Positions 35,329-44,377 of a DNA stretch of 64,000 nucleotides are shown piece by piece. The notes under the pieces are model-generated. The model was not told where the DNA came from. It was given only the letters and a program-made list of their open reading frames with translations, and ran no database searches. The DNA is from an archaeon (lineage in GTDB: Archaea; Thermoproteota; Nitrososphaeria; Nitrososphaerales; Gagatemarchaeaceae), in NCBI GenBank assembly GCA_021827865.1, contig JAKAUC010000013.1:310001-374000 (forward strand), given 5' to 3'. A program made the translations under genes and the position numbers. Each line of letters begins with the position of its first letter. Position 1 is the stretch's first letter.

Positions 35329-36381
35329 GTGGACCTCAGTCCGAAGGCGGGAGTCACCACCACTTCTATTGCGATAGTTGTCGCCGCAGTTGTTGTCATA
35401 GGAGGCGTCGCCATATACTTCGCGCAGGCCTCGCCTGCTACCAACAAGGTGACGTTGATGCTCAACTTCGCCGCTGAGCCGTATCACGCGTTCGCCTACT
35501 ACGGGCTGTCCCAGGGGATATACAAGAACAGCGGATTTGACCTCTCGATTCAGCCGGGTCAGAACGACGGTGCGGCGATAGCCGCGGTGTCGGCAGGCCA
35601 GGTTCAGTTCGGACTCACCGACACTTCAAACCTCATCGACGCTGAGGCGACTGCCAATATCACAAATGTTAGGATAGTTGCGATGATCTTGCGCTCCAAC
35701 ATATTCGCGGTCATCTACAACTCGGCAGAGATTCACTCTGTCGCCGACCTCGCCGGCAAGACAGCCGGAGCTTCATCGCCGACGAATGGGGGCATATCCA
35801 CGGCCCTGTTCAGCATAATGGCAGAGGAGAACAACGTCAGCCTCAGTTCGATCCACTTCGTCTACGCGAGCGCTCCGGTACACAACTCGCTCCTTGTGAC
35901 CGGCAAGGTGCAGTTCGTCGTGGCCGCCGTCCACAACCTCCCTGCCCTCCAGGCCGCTGCCGCATCAAACGGCATACACCTCGGAGAGTTCGACTTCGCT
36001 AACTACGGCGTCAACACCTATGGGGTGGCGCTGATCACCAGCACTCAGATGATTCAGCAGCACAGCGGCGAGGTGAGGAACTTCGTGCTCGCCACCATGC
36101 AGAGTCTCCAAGACACGCTACAGAGCCCTTCGGCCGCGATCGCAGCACTGGTCGCGTCCCAACCCCAGCTGAACTACAACCAGACTCTGGCCGGCTTTAG
36201 GTTAGACCAGGGTTGCTGTTTCGTCAAGGTCGGAGGCGTGAGCAACCCGCTTCAACTTGGGTGGGTCAACGCGTCGAGGATGCAGCAGACCATGGACCTG
36301 GTAACCACAGGATTGAACATCACCAGCCCCATCAACATGGCAGACATCTACACGGATGCCTACGTCCAGGCTCCAAGTTGA
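35329..36381 (+). CDS. ABC transporter substrate-binding protein, NMT1/SsuA-ThiY type
   Basis: 350 aa. An N-terminal signal anchor (SIAIVVAAVVVIGGVAIYFA) is followed by a periplasmic-binding fold: VTLMLNFAAEPYHAFAYYGLSQGIYKNSGFD is the NMT1/SsuA opening, with QVQFGLTDTSNLIDA and VADLAGKTAGASS. Homologues bind sulfonates, nitrate or thiamine pyrimidine precursors. The ligand here cannot be told; a CC pair at RLDQGCCFVKVGG is close to the CCCFC-like motif of ThiY/THI5-type proteins, which hints at a pyrimidine precursor. First gene of a three-gene import operon. Confidence 0.85.
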   Translation: MDLSPKAGVTTTSIAIVVAAVVVIGGVAIYFAQASPATNKVTLMLNFAAEPYHAFAYYGLSQGIYKNSGFDLSIQPGQNDGAAIAAVSAGQVQFGLTDTSNLIDAEATANITNVRIVAMILRSNIFAVIYNSAEIHSVADLAGKTAGASSPTNGGISTALFSIMAEENNVSLSSIHFVYASAPVHNSLLVTGKVQFVVAAVHNLPALQAAAASNGIHLGEFDFANYGVNTYGVALITSTQMIQQHSGEVRNFVLATMQSLQDTLQSPSAAIAALVASQPQLNYNQTLAGFRLDQGCCFVKVGGVSNPLQLGWVNASRMQQTMDLVTTGLNITSPINMADIYTDAYVQAPS

Positions 36382-36419
36382 CACCCAAAGGCAATTCTTC
36401 GTCTCGCGCGTGAGGTAGC

Positions 36420-37178
36420 ATGTTGAAAGCTGGAAGCAGGCTTCTTGGACTCCTCCCTTCTATCGTCGCCCTGCTCGCAGTCCTCGCTTTCATAGAAGTC
36501 CTCGGAAGTGCGCTCAACATCCCAGAGTTCGTCCTGCCACGCCCCAGCGCCGTGATTGAGCTGCTCCTCACATCGAAGATCCCCTGGGCTCCAAACTTCA
36601 TGGTAACGTTGTATGAAGCGGTGGCCGGCTTCCTCCTGGCAGCCGTCCTGGGCATGGGGCTGGCGATTGCGATGTCGCTGTCGGGTCCGCTAAGGCGGGT
36701 GCTTGAACCGCTGCTCGTGGCTGCCCAGGTGGTGCCCAAGGTCGCTTTCGTCCCGATGCTCTTCCTTTGGCTGGGGCTCAGTCCCCTTCCCCGGATAGTC
36801 ACCGTGCTCCTGGTCTGCTTCTTCCCGATAGTGATAGACACTTCGGCAGGCCTCGACGCAGCGGAAGCCGAGTTCCTGGACTTCGTGAGGTCCTACAATG
36901 CGGGGCGTCTTGCCGTCCTGACGAAGGTCAGGCTGCCCGCGGCTGCGCCGAACATCTTCGCCGGTCTGAAGGTCTCCGTAACGCTGGCAATAGTTGGAGC
37001 GGTGGTGGCTGAGTTCGTGCAGTCAAGCAACGGGCTGGGGTACATCATCCTCTCCGCCCAGTCGCAGCTGAACACGTTGGTGGCTTTCGCAGCCGCGACG
37101 TTGTTGGTGCTGATGGGCTTCGGGCTCTATGCCGCCATCTTGGTACTCGAGCACCTTCTGGTGAGCTGGGAACATTGA
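36420..37178 (+). CDS. ABC transporter permease, SsuC/ThiX type
   Basis: 252 aa, about six membrane helices. The BPD permease EAA loop is DAAEAEFLDFVRSYNAGRLAVLTKVRLPAAAPNIF, the contact site for the ATPase. FVLPRPSAVIELL near the start is typical of nitrate/sulfonate/taurine-type permeases. Its stop overlaps the ATPase TTG start (TTGA). Confidence 0.9.
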   Translation: MLKAGSRLLGLLPSIVALLAVLAFIEVLGSALNIPEFVLPRPSAVIELLLTSKIPWAPNFMVTLYEAVAGFLLAAVLGMGLAIAMSLSGPLRRVLEPLLVAAQVVPKVAFVPMLFLWLGLSPLPRIVTVLLVCFFPIVIDTSAGLDAAEAEFLDFVRSYNAGRLAVLTKVRLPAAAPNIFAGLKVSVTLAIVGAVVAEFVQSSNGLGYIILSAQSQLNTLVAFAAATLLVLMGFGLYAAILVLEHLLVSWEH

Positions 37179-37978
37179 CAGGGGCACGCACGTCGGAACC
37201 CCTGATCTCGCTGGAAGGCGTCTCAAAGAGCTATGGGACCTCGGATGGAAGGGCGGTGGAGGCCGTCGCGGAGGTGTCGCTTCGTGTGCGTCGAGGCGAG
37301 TTCGTGTCGATTGTCGGTCGATCGGGCTGCGGCAAGACGACGCTCCTCAGGATGATCGCCGGCCTGCTGCCCCCGACGAAGGGTTCCGTGGCGATCGGCG
37401 GGCGGACGGTGACATCGCCCACAAACGAGGCGAGATTGGTGTACCAGAAGCCGCTTCTCATGCCCTGGCGGAATTCTCTGGAGAACATACTCCTCCCGCT
37501 GGAGTTGAAAGGGAGAGATACGAAGCCCTACGAAAAGAGAGCGGCGGAACTGATGGCCGAGATGAAGCTCGCAGGCTTCGAGAGGATGTACCCGAAGGAA
37601 CTCTCCGGAGGGATGCAGCAGAGAGTTTCCCTGGCGCGTGCCCTCATAGACGACCCCCAGATACTCCTGATGGACGAGCCATTCGGTTCGTTGGACGAAC
37701 TCACGCGGGAAGAGCTCGAGTTTGACTTGGTCCAGTGGATTGAAGTGGTCGGGAAGACTGCGGTGTTCGTGACACACAGTGTTCCCGAAGCTGTCTTGCT
37801 CAGTGACAGGGTAGTGGTCCTTTCGCCAAGGCCTTCAACCGTCGAATTGGACCTCGAGATAGACATACCGAGGCCCAGGCATCCATCTGTCTGGTCGGAC
37901 AAAAGATTCGTCGACGCATGCCAAGCCGTAAGGACTTCGCTTGGAATGAAGCTCCACGAGGAACCTCGAGACAGCTGA
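37175..37978 (+). CDS. ABC transporter ATPase, SsuB/TauB/ThiZ type
   Basis: 267 aa. Walker A VGRSGCGKTTLLRMIAG, Q-loop LVYQKPLLMPWRNSLENI, signature LSGGMQQRVSLARALIDDP, Walker B ILLMDEPFGSLDEL and switch His in VFVTHSVPEAVLL are all intact. It energises the adjoining permease. The TTG start overlaps the permease stop by 4 bp, supporting translational coupling. Confidence 0.92.
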   Translation: MTGARTSEPLISLEGVSKSYGTSDGRAVEAVAEVSLRVRRGEFVSIVGRSGCGKTTLLRMIAGLLPPTKGSVAIGGRTVTSPTNEARLVYQKPLLMPWRNSLENILLPLELKGRDTKPYEKRAAELMAEMKLAGFERMYPKELSGGMQQRVSLARALIDDPQILLMDEPFGSLDELTREELEFDLVQWIEVVGKTAVFVTHSVPEAVLLSDRVVVLSPRPSTVELDLEIDIPRPRHPSVWSDKRFVDACQAVRTSLGMKLHEEPRDS

Positions 37979-38101
37979 ACGACCTTTGCTTCGGTCTAAG
38001 CGCTGTTTGAACGCTGCCGTGCTGGTACGAACGCATATCCCTCGGCAGACCGAGGGTAAGCGGCAACTACTTATCATTCAGCGGCGGCAGGGTACAGTCT
38101 C

Positions 38102-39430
38102 ATGCTTCTGAGGAAAGTGGCATACTACCTCGAAGCCATGCGGAGCTGGAGCCTCTCGCGTCCGGAGTTGAGGAAGCATCAAGACAGGGAGCTCCGCATC
38201 TTTCTCAGGGAGGCATATGAACACGTCCCGTTCTACCGGGCGCGGTTCACACAGTCTGGCCTCCTGCCAGAACACATTCGCGGCGTCGACGACCTCCAAA
38301 AAATCCCGGCCCTAACCAAGGCGGAAGTCAACGCGAACTTTCCAGCAGGGATAACAAGGAGAGACATCAGGACCAGGATCTGGCGCGACAGTACCGGGAG
38401 CGGCACAAGCAAGGTTCCAACCAGGGTGTTATGGTCAGAAGAGCAGTCCGATACGAGGGATGCCCTCCTCGCCAGGAGGCTCACGAAGATGGGGGTGAGG
38501 CCGTGGGATAGGCTAGCGAGCGTCTGGCCGCCCCAAAAATACTGGAGGAAGAGGATGGTCGAGTCTGGAGAAGCGCGACCCACGACGCTAGTGGATGAAA
38601 TTCAGATCGCGTCGTTCATGGGAGGCGGCCTGCCCTTCATCAGCGCCCTCGAAGTCGACCCGGATGACCTGACAAGGACCGCGAGACGCTATGACGCGCT
38701 CCACCCAGACGTCGTCATAGGGAGGGCGTCGGTCCTGAGGAGGCTGGGGCTGACCCTCGGAGAACTCAAACTCGACTCTTCAGCCAAGAGCCTGGTATGC
38801 GGGAACGAGTTCTTCACCGCCTCGGTAGAGAGAGACTTGCGCAAGCTGTTCCATGCTGAAGTGTTCCGCGCCTACGGCGGAGCGGAGTTTGGAGTGATCG
38901 GAGGGGAATGTGTCGGGCACAAAGGCATTCATCTCTATGAGGACTTCATGATAGTCGAAGTCCTGAAGGAGGAAGCCCGAGCGTTGCCCGGAGAAGTTGG
39001 AGAGATCGTGCTCACCTCGCTTCATAACAGACTGATGCCTTTCGTCAGGTATCGCACAGGAGACTTCGCAAGAGTGGCAGACGCAGGGGTCTGTCCGTGT
39101 GGCTCCAGTCTCATGAGGGTGGGGCCGATCCTCGGAAGGGAGAGAGACGCTTTCGTTGCGAAGGACGGAAGGAAGGTCCTGCCTTTGGAAGTGGCTGAAA
39201 GCATCGAGTCGGCGGTTGGCCTCAGGGACTACCAGGTAATCCAGAGAAAGGCAGACGATGTCGTGCTGAGGCTGCCTAGGGCCAGTGTCGGGGACAGGAA
39301 GCTAGTCCAGGAAGTGGCAAGCATTATCGAAGGCATCGCCGGAACTCGGCTGAACTTCACTGTCGAAGAGCGGCCGGCCGAGGAGATTTGGGAAAAGAGT
39401 CGCCCGGTGGTCCATCTAATTGCGCACTAG
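38102..39430 (+). CDS. CapK/PaaK-like adenylate-forming enzyme
   Basis: 442 aa of the phenylacetate-CoA ligase/CapK branch. The N-terminus has FLREAYEHVPFYRARFTQSGL, the ATP loop is DSTGSGTSKVPTRV, then RAYGGAEFGVIGGECVGH and the hinge VRYRTGDFARV. CGSSLMRVGPILGRERD leads to the C-terminal AMP-binding domain. CapK-like members often sit in polysaccharide clusters; here it precedes a GT4 glycosyltransferase, so a role in surface glycan acylation is plausible. TATA-like cttatcatt lies about 25-30 nt before the ATG. Confidence 0.8.
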   Translation: MLLRKVAYYLEAMRSWSLSRPELRKHQDRELRIFLREAYEHVPFYRARFTQSGLLPEHIRGVDDLQKIPALTKAEVNANFPAGITRRDIRTRIWRDSTGSGTSKVPTRVLWSEEQSDTRDALLARRLTKMGVRPWDRLASVWPPQKYWRKRMVESGEARPTTLVDEIQIASFMGGGLPFISALEVDPDDLTRTARRYDALHPDVVIGRASVLRRLGLTLGELKLDSSAKSLVCGNEFFTASVERDLRKLFHAEVFRAYGGAEFGVIGGECVGHKGIHLYEDFMIVEVLKEEARALPGEVGEIVLTSLHNRLMPFVRYRTGDFARVADAGVCPCGSSLMRVGPILGRERDAFVAKDGRKVLPLEVAESIESAVGLRDYQVIQRKADDVVLRLPRASVGDRKLVQEVASIIEGIAGTRLNFTVEERPAEEIWEKSRPVVHLIAH

Positions 39431-39568
39431 TCGGGCACAAATCCCGAGGACAAAGTCAATCCGATGCGTTGTCACCGCTGAGGACTGGCGCGTCCGTCGG
39501 TGAAGGGGCAGGTTCCTGCGAATGGATAAGAATCAAGAGGCCGGCTCTTAGGTTCGGCATTTGAGACC

Positions 39569-40732
39569 TTGAAGGTACTCTACATCACAGAGATCTTCCC
39601 GGATCCCCGGACGGGCCTCGGCTACTGGGGTGGGGGAGAGCGTCAGTTCTATGAAGTCGCCACCAGGGTCGCGAAGATGGGTCATGAAGTGACAGTGCTG
39701 ACATGCAAATTCCCCGGCCAGCGCGACCACGACATCTACGATGGGGTCGAGGTGAAGAGGGCCGGCGCGTCCCGCGACCCAAGGACCGGAGAAGCTCTGA
39801 AGTCTCCCGTGAGAGTCGCGGAGTATCTTGCCAGAACGGTGAAGAATGGGTTGGACACCGAATGTGACGTCATCCACTGCAATGCGTACTTTCCTGTGGT
39901 CGCAGGCTGGGTGGTTTCGGCGATCAAAGGGGCACCGATGATCTCTACGTTCCATGACCTGCCGGGCATGGAGACCTGGACGGAATACTCGGGGTCCCGT
40001 ACATGGGGGCTCCTGGGTTATCTGTCGACCGTGTCCTCCGCGCTTCTCGCAAGAGGGCCAGTTATCTCTGTCTCGGAAGTGACCAAGAGAAAGCTGGCTC
40101 CGTATGTAAGGGGCGCACTCGACGTCATCCCCAACGGCGTGGACCTTGCGCTTCTTGACCCTGCCCGCTCGCGGAGGAGACCCGCACAGGTGCTGTACGT
40201 AGGTAGACTAGTCCGCTACAAACGAGTGGATGTGCTACTCTCCGCATTTGGGGAAGTATTATCGAAGATGCCAGAAGCAACCTTGGTGATTGTAGGCGGG
40301 GGCAAAGAGAGGCCCTTGCTTGAAAAGTTAGCCGCGTCTCTGCCGCGGGAGAGCGTGACCTTCATGGGCAGCCTGGCTTCAAATGAGGAGGTGGCAAAGA
40401 TGTACAGAGAGAGCACGCTATTCGTGCTTCCGAGTGTGGTCGAAGGCGAAGGAATCGTCCTCAAGGAAGCGATGGCTGCCGGACTCCCGGTCATAGCGAC
40501 GAGGTCGCCGGGGTCAGGAGTCCTTGGTCTGGTAAAGGAAGGCTGGAACGGCGCGCTTGTGAGACCCGACGACCCCGGTCCGCTAGCAACCACAATCCTG
40601 CAGTTTCTTTCAGACAAGGGACGGAGGGAAGAGACAGGGATGAATGGCAGGAAGATGGCAGAGACATGGGACTGGGACGAGACGGCAAAGGGTGTCCTCA
40701 GGATATATCGGCGAGCTCTCGCCAAGCGATAG
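39569..40732 (+). CDS. GT4-family glycosyltransferase
   Basis: 387 aa GT-B fold. N-terminal domain starts KVLYITEIFPDPRTGLGYWG with GGGERQFYEVATRVAKMGHE, and PVISVSEVTKRKLAPY leads into the linker. The C-terminal domain holds VLYVGRLVRYKRVDVLLSA, TLVIVGGGKERPLLEKLA and the nucleotide-sugar motif LPSVVEGEGIVLKEAMAAGL (E-x7-E). Probably cytoplasmic, building surface glycans. TTG start. Confidence 0.9.
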   Translation: MKVLYITEIFPDPRTGLGYWGGGERQFYEVATRVAKMGHEVTVLTCKFPGQRDHDIYDGVEVKRAGASRDPRTGEALKSPVRVAEYLARTVKNGLDTECDVIHCNAYFPVVAGWVVSAIKGAPMISTFHDLPGMETWTEYSGSRTWGLLGYLSTVSSALLARGPVISVSEVTKRKLAPYVRGALDVIPNGVDLALLDPARSRRRPAQVLYVGRLVRYKRVDVLLSAFGEVLSKMPEATLVIVGGGKERPLLEKLAASLPRESVTFMGSLASNEEVAKMYRESTLFVLPSVVEGEGIVLKEAMAAGLPVIATRSPGSGVLGLVKEGWNGALVRPDDPGPLATTILQFLSDKGRREETGMNGRKMAETWDWDETAKGVLRIYRRALAKR

Positions 40733-40826
40733 CACCCATATTGCTCTCCGAGCCGAGGTGTCGAACAGAAAGCCGTCCCTGGGGGCCGCGTCGCGGGAAG
40801 GGCCGCACCAGACGGCGAGGCTGTTA

Positions 40827-41771
40827 CTACTTCGGCCTTCCGCCGTTCCTCGCAGACCAATCGTTCCTATATTGGGGGTCGCGAATGAGGGTTATCATTA
40901 TCCAGAGTATCAGGGCGGTGATGCAGAGGATTAGGCCGACCAGGATGGAGCCCATGGCGACGAGGGTGCTCCCAACGATTACCTTGTGTACCTCCTGATA
41001 CACGCGGAGGGCGCTTGTCCCGAGGTATATCCCGTACGCCAGGAGCGCGAAGCCAGGAATCCCATACACGACGAGCGGGTGGAGTATCGAGACGTGCTTT
41101 ATCGTCGAGAAGATCACTTCGATGCCGTGGTAGACCGGGTTGCGGCTGGCGCCGTCCTCGTGATAGGATACCTCGATCGGGACTTCGACTAGCTTGAGGC
41201 CTGCCCTGCTTGCCTTCAGCAGGATTTCAGTGCTGGCGCCCATGCCCATGTCGGACGGGGTAACCGCCTCAAGGGCCCTCCTGCTGTAGGCTCGGAACCC
41301 CGACTGGGCGTCGGTGAGGTCGGTGTCATTCAGGCGGTTGGATACGCCTGTGATCGCCCTGATCCCCAGCCTCCTGTATCCGGGTACTTTGTTCTCCTTG
41401 CCAAGAAACCGAGAACCAATCGCCATGTCAGCCTCTCCCTTCGTGATCACGTCGGCCAGAATCGGGACCCCGGATGCGTCGTGCTGGCCATCGCCGTCGA
41501 TGGTGACGAAGACATCCGCGTTCAATTCAAGCGCCCTCTGGAAGAGAGACGAGAGGCTGGCCCCATAGCCCATGTTTCGGCCGTGGCGGATCACCTGTGC
41601 GCCGAGTCTCTCCGCGATCTTCCCCGTCATGTCTGTCGACCCGTCGTCGCATACGATCACATAGTCTGAGCGCTCGAGAGACTCCGTTACAACCCTCGCT
41701 ATGTAATGTTCTTCGTTGTAGGCAGGGATGAGCACCGCGATCCCCAAAGCGTGCCTCTCCTCCTTCGCCAC
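40827..41771 (-). CDS. GT2 glycosyltransferase, dolichol-phosphate sugar synthase-like, with two C-terminal helices
   Basis: 314 aa. GT-A domain with IAVLIPAYNEEHYIARVV, VCDDGSTDMTGKIAERLGA and the metal-binding TIDGDGQHDASGVPIL. The acceptor region MAIGSRFLG...AQSGFRAYSRRAL is typical of DPM1/DPG synthase proteins. Two C-terminal membrane helices (about 225-285) anchor it. It likely makes a polyprenyl-phosphate sugar for glycosylation of surface proteins. GTG start. Confidence 0.88.
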   Translation of the reverse strand: MAKEERHALGIAVLIPAYNEEHYIARVVTESLERSDYVIVCDDGSTDMTGKIAERLGAQVIRHGRNMGYGASLSSLFQRALELNADVFVTIDGDGQHDASGVPILADVITKGEADMAIGSRFLGKENKVPGYRRLGIRAITGVSNRLNDTDLTDAQSGFRAYSRRALEAVTPSDMGMGASTEILLKASRAGLKLVEVPIEVSYHEDGASRNPVYHGIEVIFSTIKHVSILHPLVVYGIPGFALLAYGIYLGTSALRVYQEVHKVIVGSTLVAMGSILVGLILCITALILWIMITLIRDPQYRNDWSARNGGRPK

Positions 41772-41853
41772 TATTTCTCCATTGGGAGCCAGCCTCGGCG
41801 GCGCCGGAAGGCGGACGATGGCGGGGGTTGCGACAGCAGGGCGGCGGCTGAAA

Positions 41854-42438
41854 CTAGATCACAGTCACTTGCCCGGACAGGTTCGTGTTCAGGAGGCTGA
41901 ATTGGTATGTCCCAGGGACTGAGAACACCTTCGAGTAGGTCTGGCCGGGAGCGATGCCCACGTTTCCGGCCCCGCTGATGACAACGACCACGTACTGGCT
42001 TCCTGTGTTCGCCCATACGACGGGGGTCACTCCGTGGAGGGCCCCGACTGCCGACTGATTGAACCCTGCCTGGGAAATCCCTACGACTTCCTTCGTCGGG
42101 TTATAGATGCCCACCGCGTAGGCTGTCTTTCCCCCCTCGAGGGTGAAGGCGTGCGGCGGAGGCGTCACGTACCAGTTGACCGCGGAGAAGACGACGGTGT
42201 AAGACCCTGCCGGCAACGTTGCGCTGTATGGGGTCTCAATGGTCCGCCCGTTCAGAGTGGCAGCGACGCTGAGGACGACCGGCCCGGAGCCCACGTTCCC
42301 CGTGGCTCTCACTATGATCGTCCCATTCTGAACCCCGAAGGTGGTGAGCGCGGCAAATGCTGCCAGCACGCCTATCACGACCACCGGCACTGCGAAGAAG
42401 AAGATTCCGAGGCGCCTTCGCCTCTTTGGGCTCTTCAA
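41854..42438 (-). CDS. Membrane-anchored extracellular protein with cupredoxin-like C-terminus lacking copper ligands
   Basis: 194 aa. Basic N-terminus KSPKRRRR, one membrane helix (GIFFFAVPVVVIGVLAAFAA), then an Ig/PEGA-like domain (about 40-110, PAGSYTVVFSAVNWYVTPP). The C-terminal domain (about 130-194: VVWANTGSQY, NVGIAPGQTYSKVFSVPGTY, LSGQVTVI) follows the layout of plastocyanin-type cupredoxins. The expected His, Cys and second His are absent, so copper binding is unlikely. TTG start, downstream of nothing obvious on its strand. Function unknown. Confidence 0.65.
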   Translation of the reverse strand: MKSPKRRRRLGIFFFAVPVVVIGVLAAFAALTTFGVQNGTIIVRATGNVGSGPVVLSVAATLNGRTIETPYSATLPAGSYTVVFSAVNWYVTPPPHAFTLEGGKTAYAVGIYNPTKEVVGISQAGFNQSAVGALHGVTPVVWANTGSQYVVVVISGAGNVGIAPGQTYSKVFSVPGTYQFSLLNTNLSGQVTVI

Positions 42439-43168
42439 TCGGACTGCGTCCTTATCGAGACCTCAGGATGTCCCAAGTCGATTCTTCCTCGTAAGCCCCA
42501 TTGAAACGTCTTCAAAAACCCTGTCCAGGAGGAGACCCTGAGGTCGTCCAGGGCCACATCCGGGTCAGGTTCCTTTGGGGCGTTCTCGTCGACTTCGCTG
42601 AGGAATGCGAGGAAATACTGGTGACGCTGGCTCCTGTGGAGCTCCGTGACGACGGGCCCCGTCGAGAATGTCCGGCGCGACGAAGGGGCCTGCCGTCCCC
42701 TCGCGCGCATGCTCACTTGACATCTCCGTGGGCAAGCCGGGACGGAGCGGAAGAATCACCGCCTGGTTCCTGGCGAGGGCCTGGGCGCCCGGCTTCTCGC
42801 CCGTGCAAAGGCATAGCCTAGCGTGACGCACCTTCCTGCCGATGTACTTCGCGGTCCTCCCCTGTAGAACCTCTCGTGAAGTAGTTGTTGACGGTTCTCC
42901 GAACCAGGCGTATGCTGTGACGACCCATTCTGTACCGCGGAGAGAACCTCCTTCGGCATTCCAGGGGGGCGCATCACTGCACGCCGAACTGTGCCACTCC
43001 CCCCAGGCGCCCCCGCGTCCACAGAAAGGGGACCGACTCTTTTCCCCCTGACAGCATGACGACCGCGCTAGAGGCGCAGTTATGGCCTATCCGCAAACGG
43101 TCCTCACATTTCAGCTATCCCGATTAGGATATCAGCAATAAAGAAGAAACAGCGCCCAGATAGAAGCT
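42439..43168. other. 730-bp stretch without a convincing gene
   Basis: Several unrelated short frames are open on both strands (for example minus 42435-42716, 93 codons). None has a recognisable motif, clean start context or neighbour linkage. It may be decayed coding DNA between two surface-glycan genes. No tRNA or repeat array was seen. Confidence 0.4.
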
Positions 43169-44122
43169 TCACCCCTCAGCCATGCGCTTGCCCCCGTCAC
43201 GGCTCTCACTGCCGCCCAGGATATCACCAATCCCCCGCTCCAGCGGCACCGAGGGTTCGAAGCCCAGCACCCTGCGGGCCCTGGATATGTCCGCGCAGCT
43301 TTGCCTCACCTCGTGCAGCCGTGCAGGGCCGTGGATCACCCTCAGCTCCCTCGCCGCCGCGGCCCTGATGATTTCGGCCAGCCTGTTGATCGTCGTCGGG
43401 ACGGACGTCGCCACGTTGAATGCCCGTTCCCCCTTCAGCGCCGCGTCCTTAGACAAGATGACCGCCTTCACGACGTCGTTGACGTGGACGAAGTCTCTCG
43501 TCTGTTCACCATCGCCGGATATCGTCAGGGGCTCGCCGGTGGCCATGGCGCGAAGGAATAGCGCGACCACCCCCGAGCCCCGGGCTGCCCGGGGCCCATA
43601 CGCGTTGAATATCCTGAGGCTGACTGTCTCGAGCTGTCCTGTAGCCGCGTAGGAGTCGCACAGGGCCTCGGCGGCGACCTTGCTTGAGGCATAGGGAGAG
43701 AGCGGGTCTGGGGATACGTCTTCGCTGAGAGGGGGGGCCCTTGCCCCATACACAGCTGCCGACGAAGCCAAGATGAACCGCCTGACGCCGGCCTTGGCAC
43801 TGGCCGCGAGGAGGACCGACGTGCCTTCGACGTTGACCTCCTTCGTCGTCTTCGGGTCTTCGACCGATTTCTGAACGTCCACCGCCGCTGCGAGGTGAAC
43901 GACGACGGAAACGCCCTCCAGGGCGCTCTTGACGTCTTCGCGGACCCTCACGTCGCCTGTCAGGATCTTGAGAAGTGGCGGGTCAGAGAAGTCCTCGGCC
44001 CCTGCGAGGCTGTTGCTGGACCGGTTGTCCAGGACCGTGACGCGATCCCCACGAGAAATCAGCTCTTCGACCAGGCACCCTCCTATGAAACCGAGCCCAC
44101 CGGTGACTAGGATTCTGCTCAC
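43169..44122 (-). CDS. NAD-dependent sugar epimerase/dehydratase (GalE-like SDR)
   Basis: 317 aa extended SDR. NAD-binding ILVTGGLGFIGGCLVEELIS, HLAAAVDVQKSVEDP, the catalytic SSAAVYG with PYASSKVAAEAL (YxxxK), and SLRIFNAYGPRAARGSG. DGEQTRDFVHVNDVVKAV is the UDP-sugar epimerase signature. Probably interconverts UDP-glucose/UDP-galactose or a similar sugar for surface glycans. The GTG at 44122 places the start just before the NAD motif; a longer frame to 44272 looks non-coding. Confidence 0.9.
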   Translation of the reverse strand: MSRILVTGGLGFIGGCLVEELISRGDRVTVLDNRSSNSLAGAEDFSDPPLLKILTGDVRVREDVKSALEGVSVVVHLAAAVDVQKSVEDPKTTKEVNVEGTSVLLAASAKAGVRRFILASSAAVYGARAPPLSEDVSPDPLSPYASSKVAAEALCDSYAATGQLETVSLRIFNAYGPRAARGSGVVALFLRAMATGEPLTISGDGEQTRDFVHVNDVVKAVILSKDAALKGERAFNVATSVPTTINRLAEIIRAAAARELRVIHGPARLHEVRQSCADISRARRVLGFEPSVPLERGIGDILGGSESRDGGKRMAEG

Positions 44123-44377
44123 TCGTGGGCGAGAGCCATGGCCATTGAAATGCGTTCCGCGCGTTTGGCAGAACCTGCCAAGAAGCGGCGCCTTCGCCGA
44201 CCCGCATGGCTGGGAAGCAGGGGATACAAATCGCGGACTCGTAGGAACGCAGCTATCGAACGGCGCATGCATTCAAGAACACATGCTCGCCGCCACGAAC
44301 GCGAAAAGCCAGTCGACAACTGAGAAATCGCGAGCGTCACTCTGAGCAGTGGAAGAGCTGACCGCCAACTAGCGAAA

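Noticed and set aside
42435-42716. 93-codon minus-strand frame
   Set aside because: No recognisable motif, homologue, start context or partner; could not be supported as a gene.
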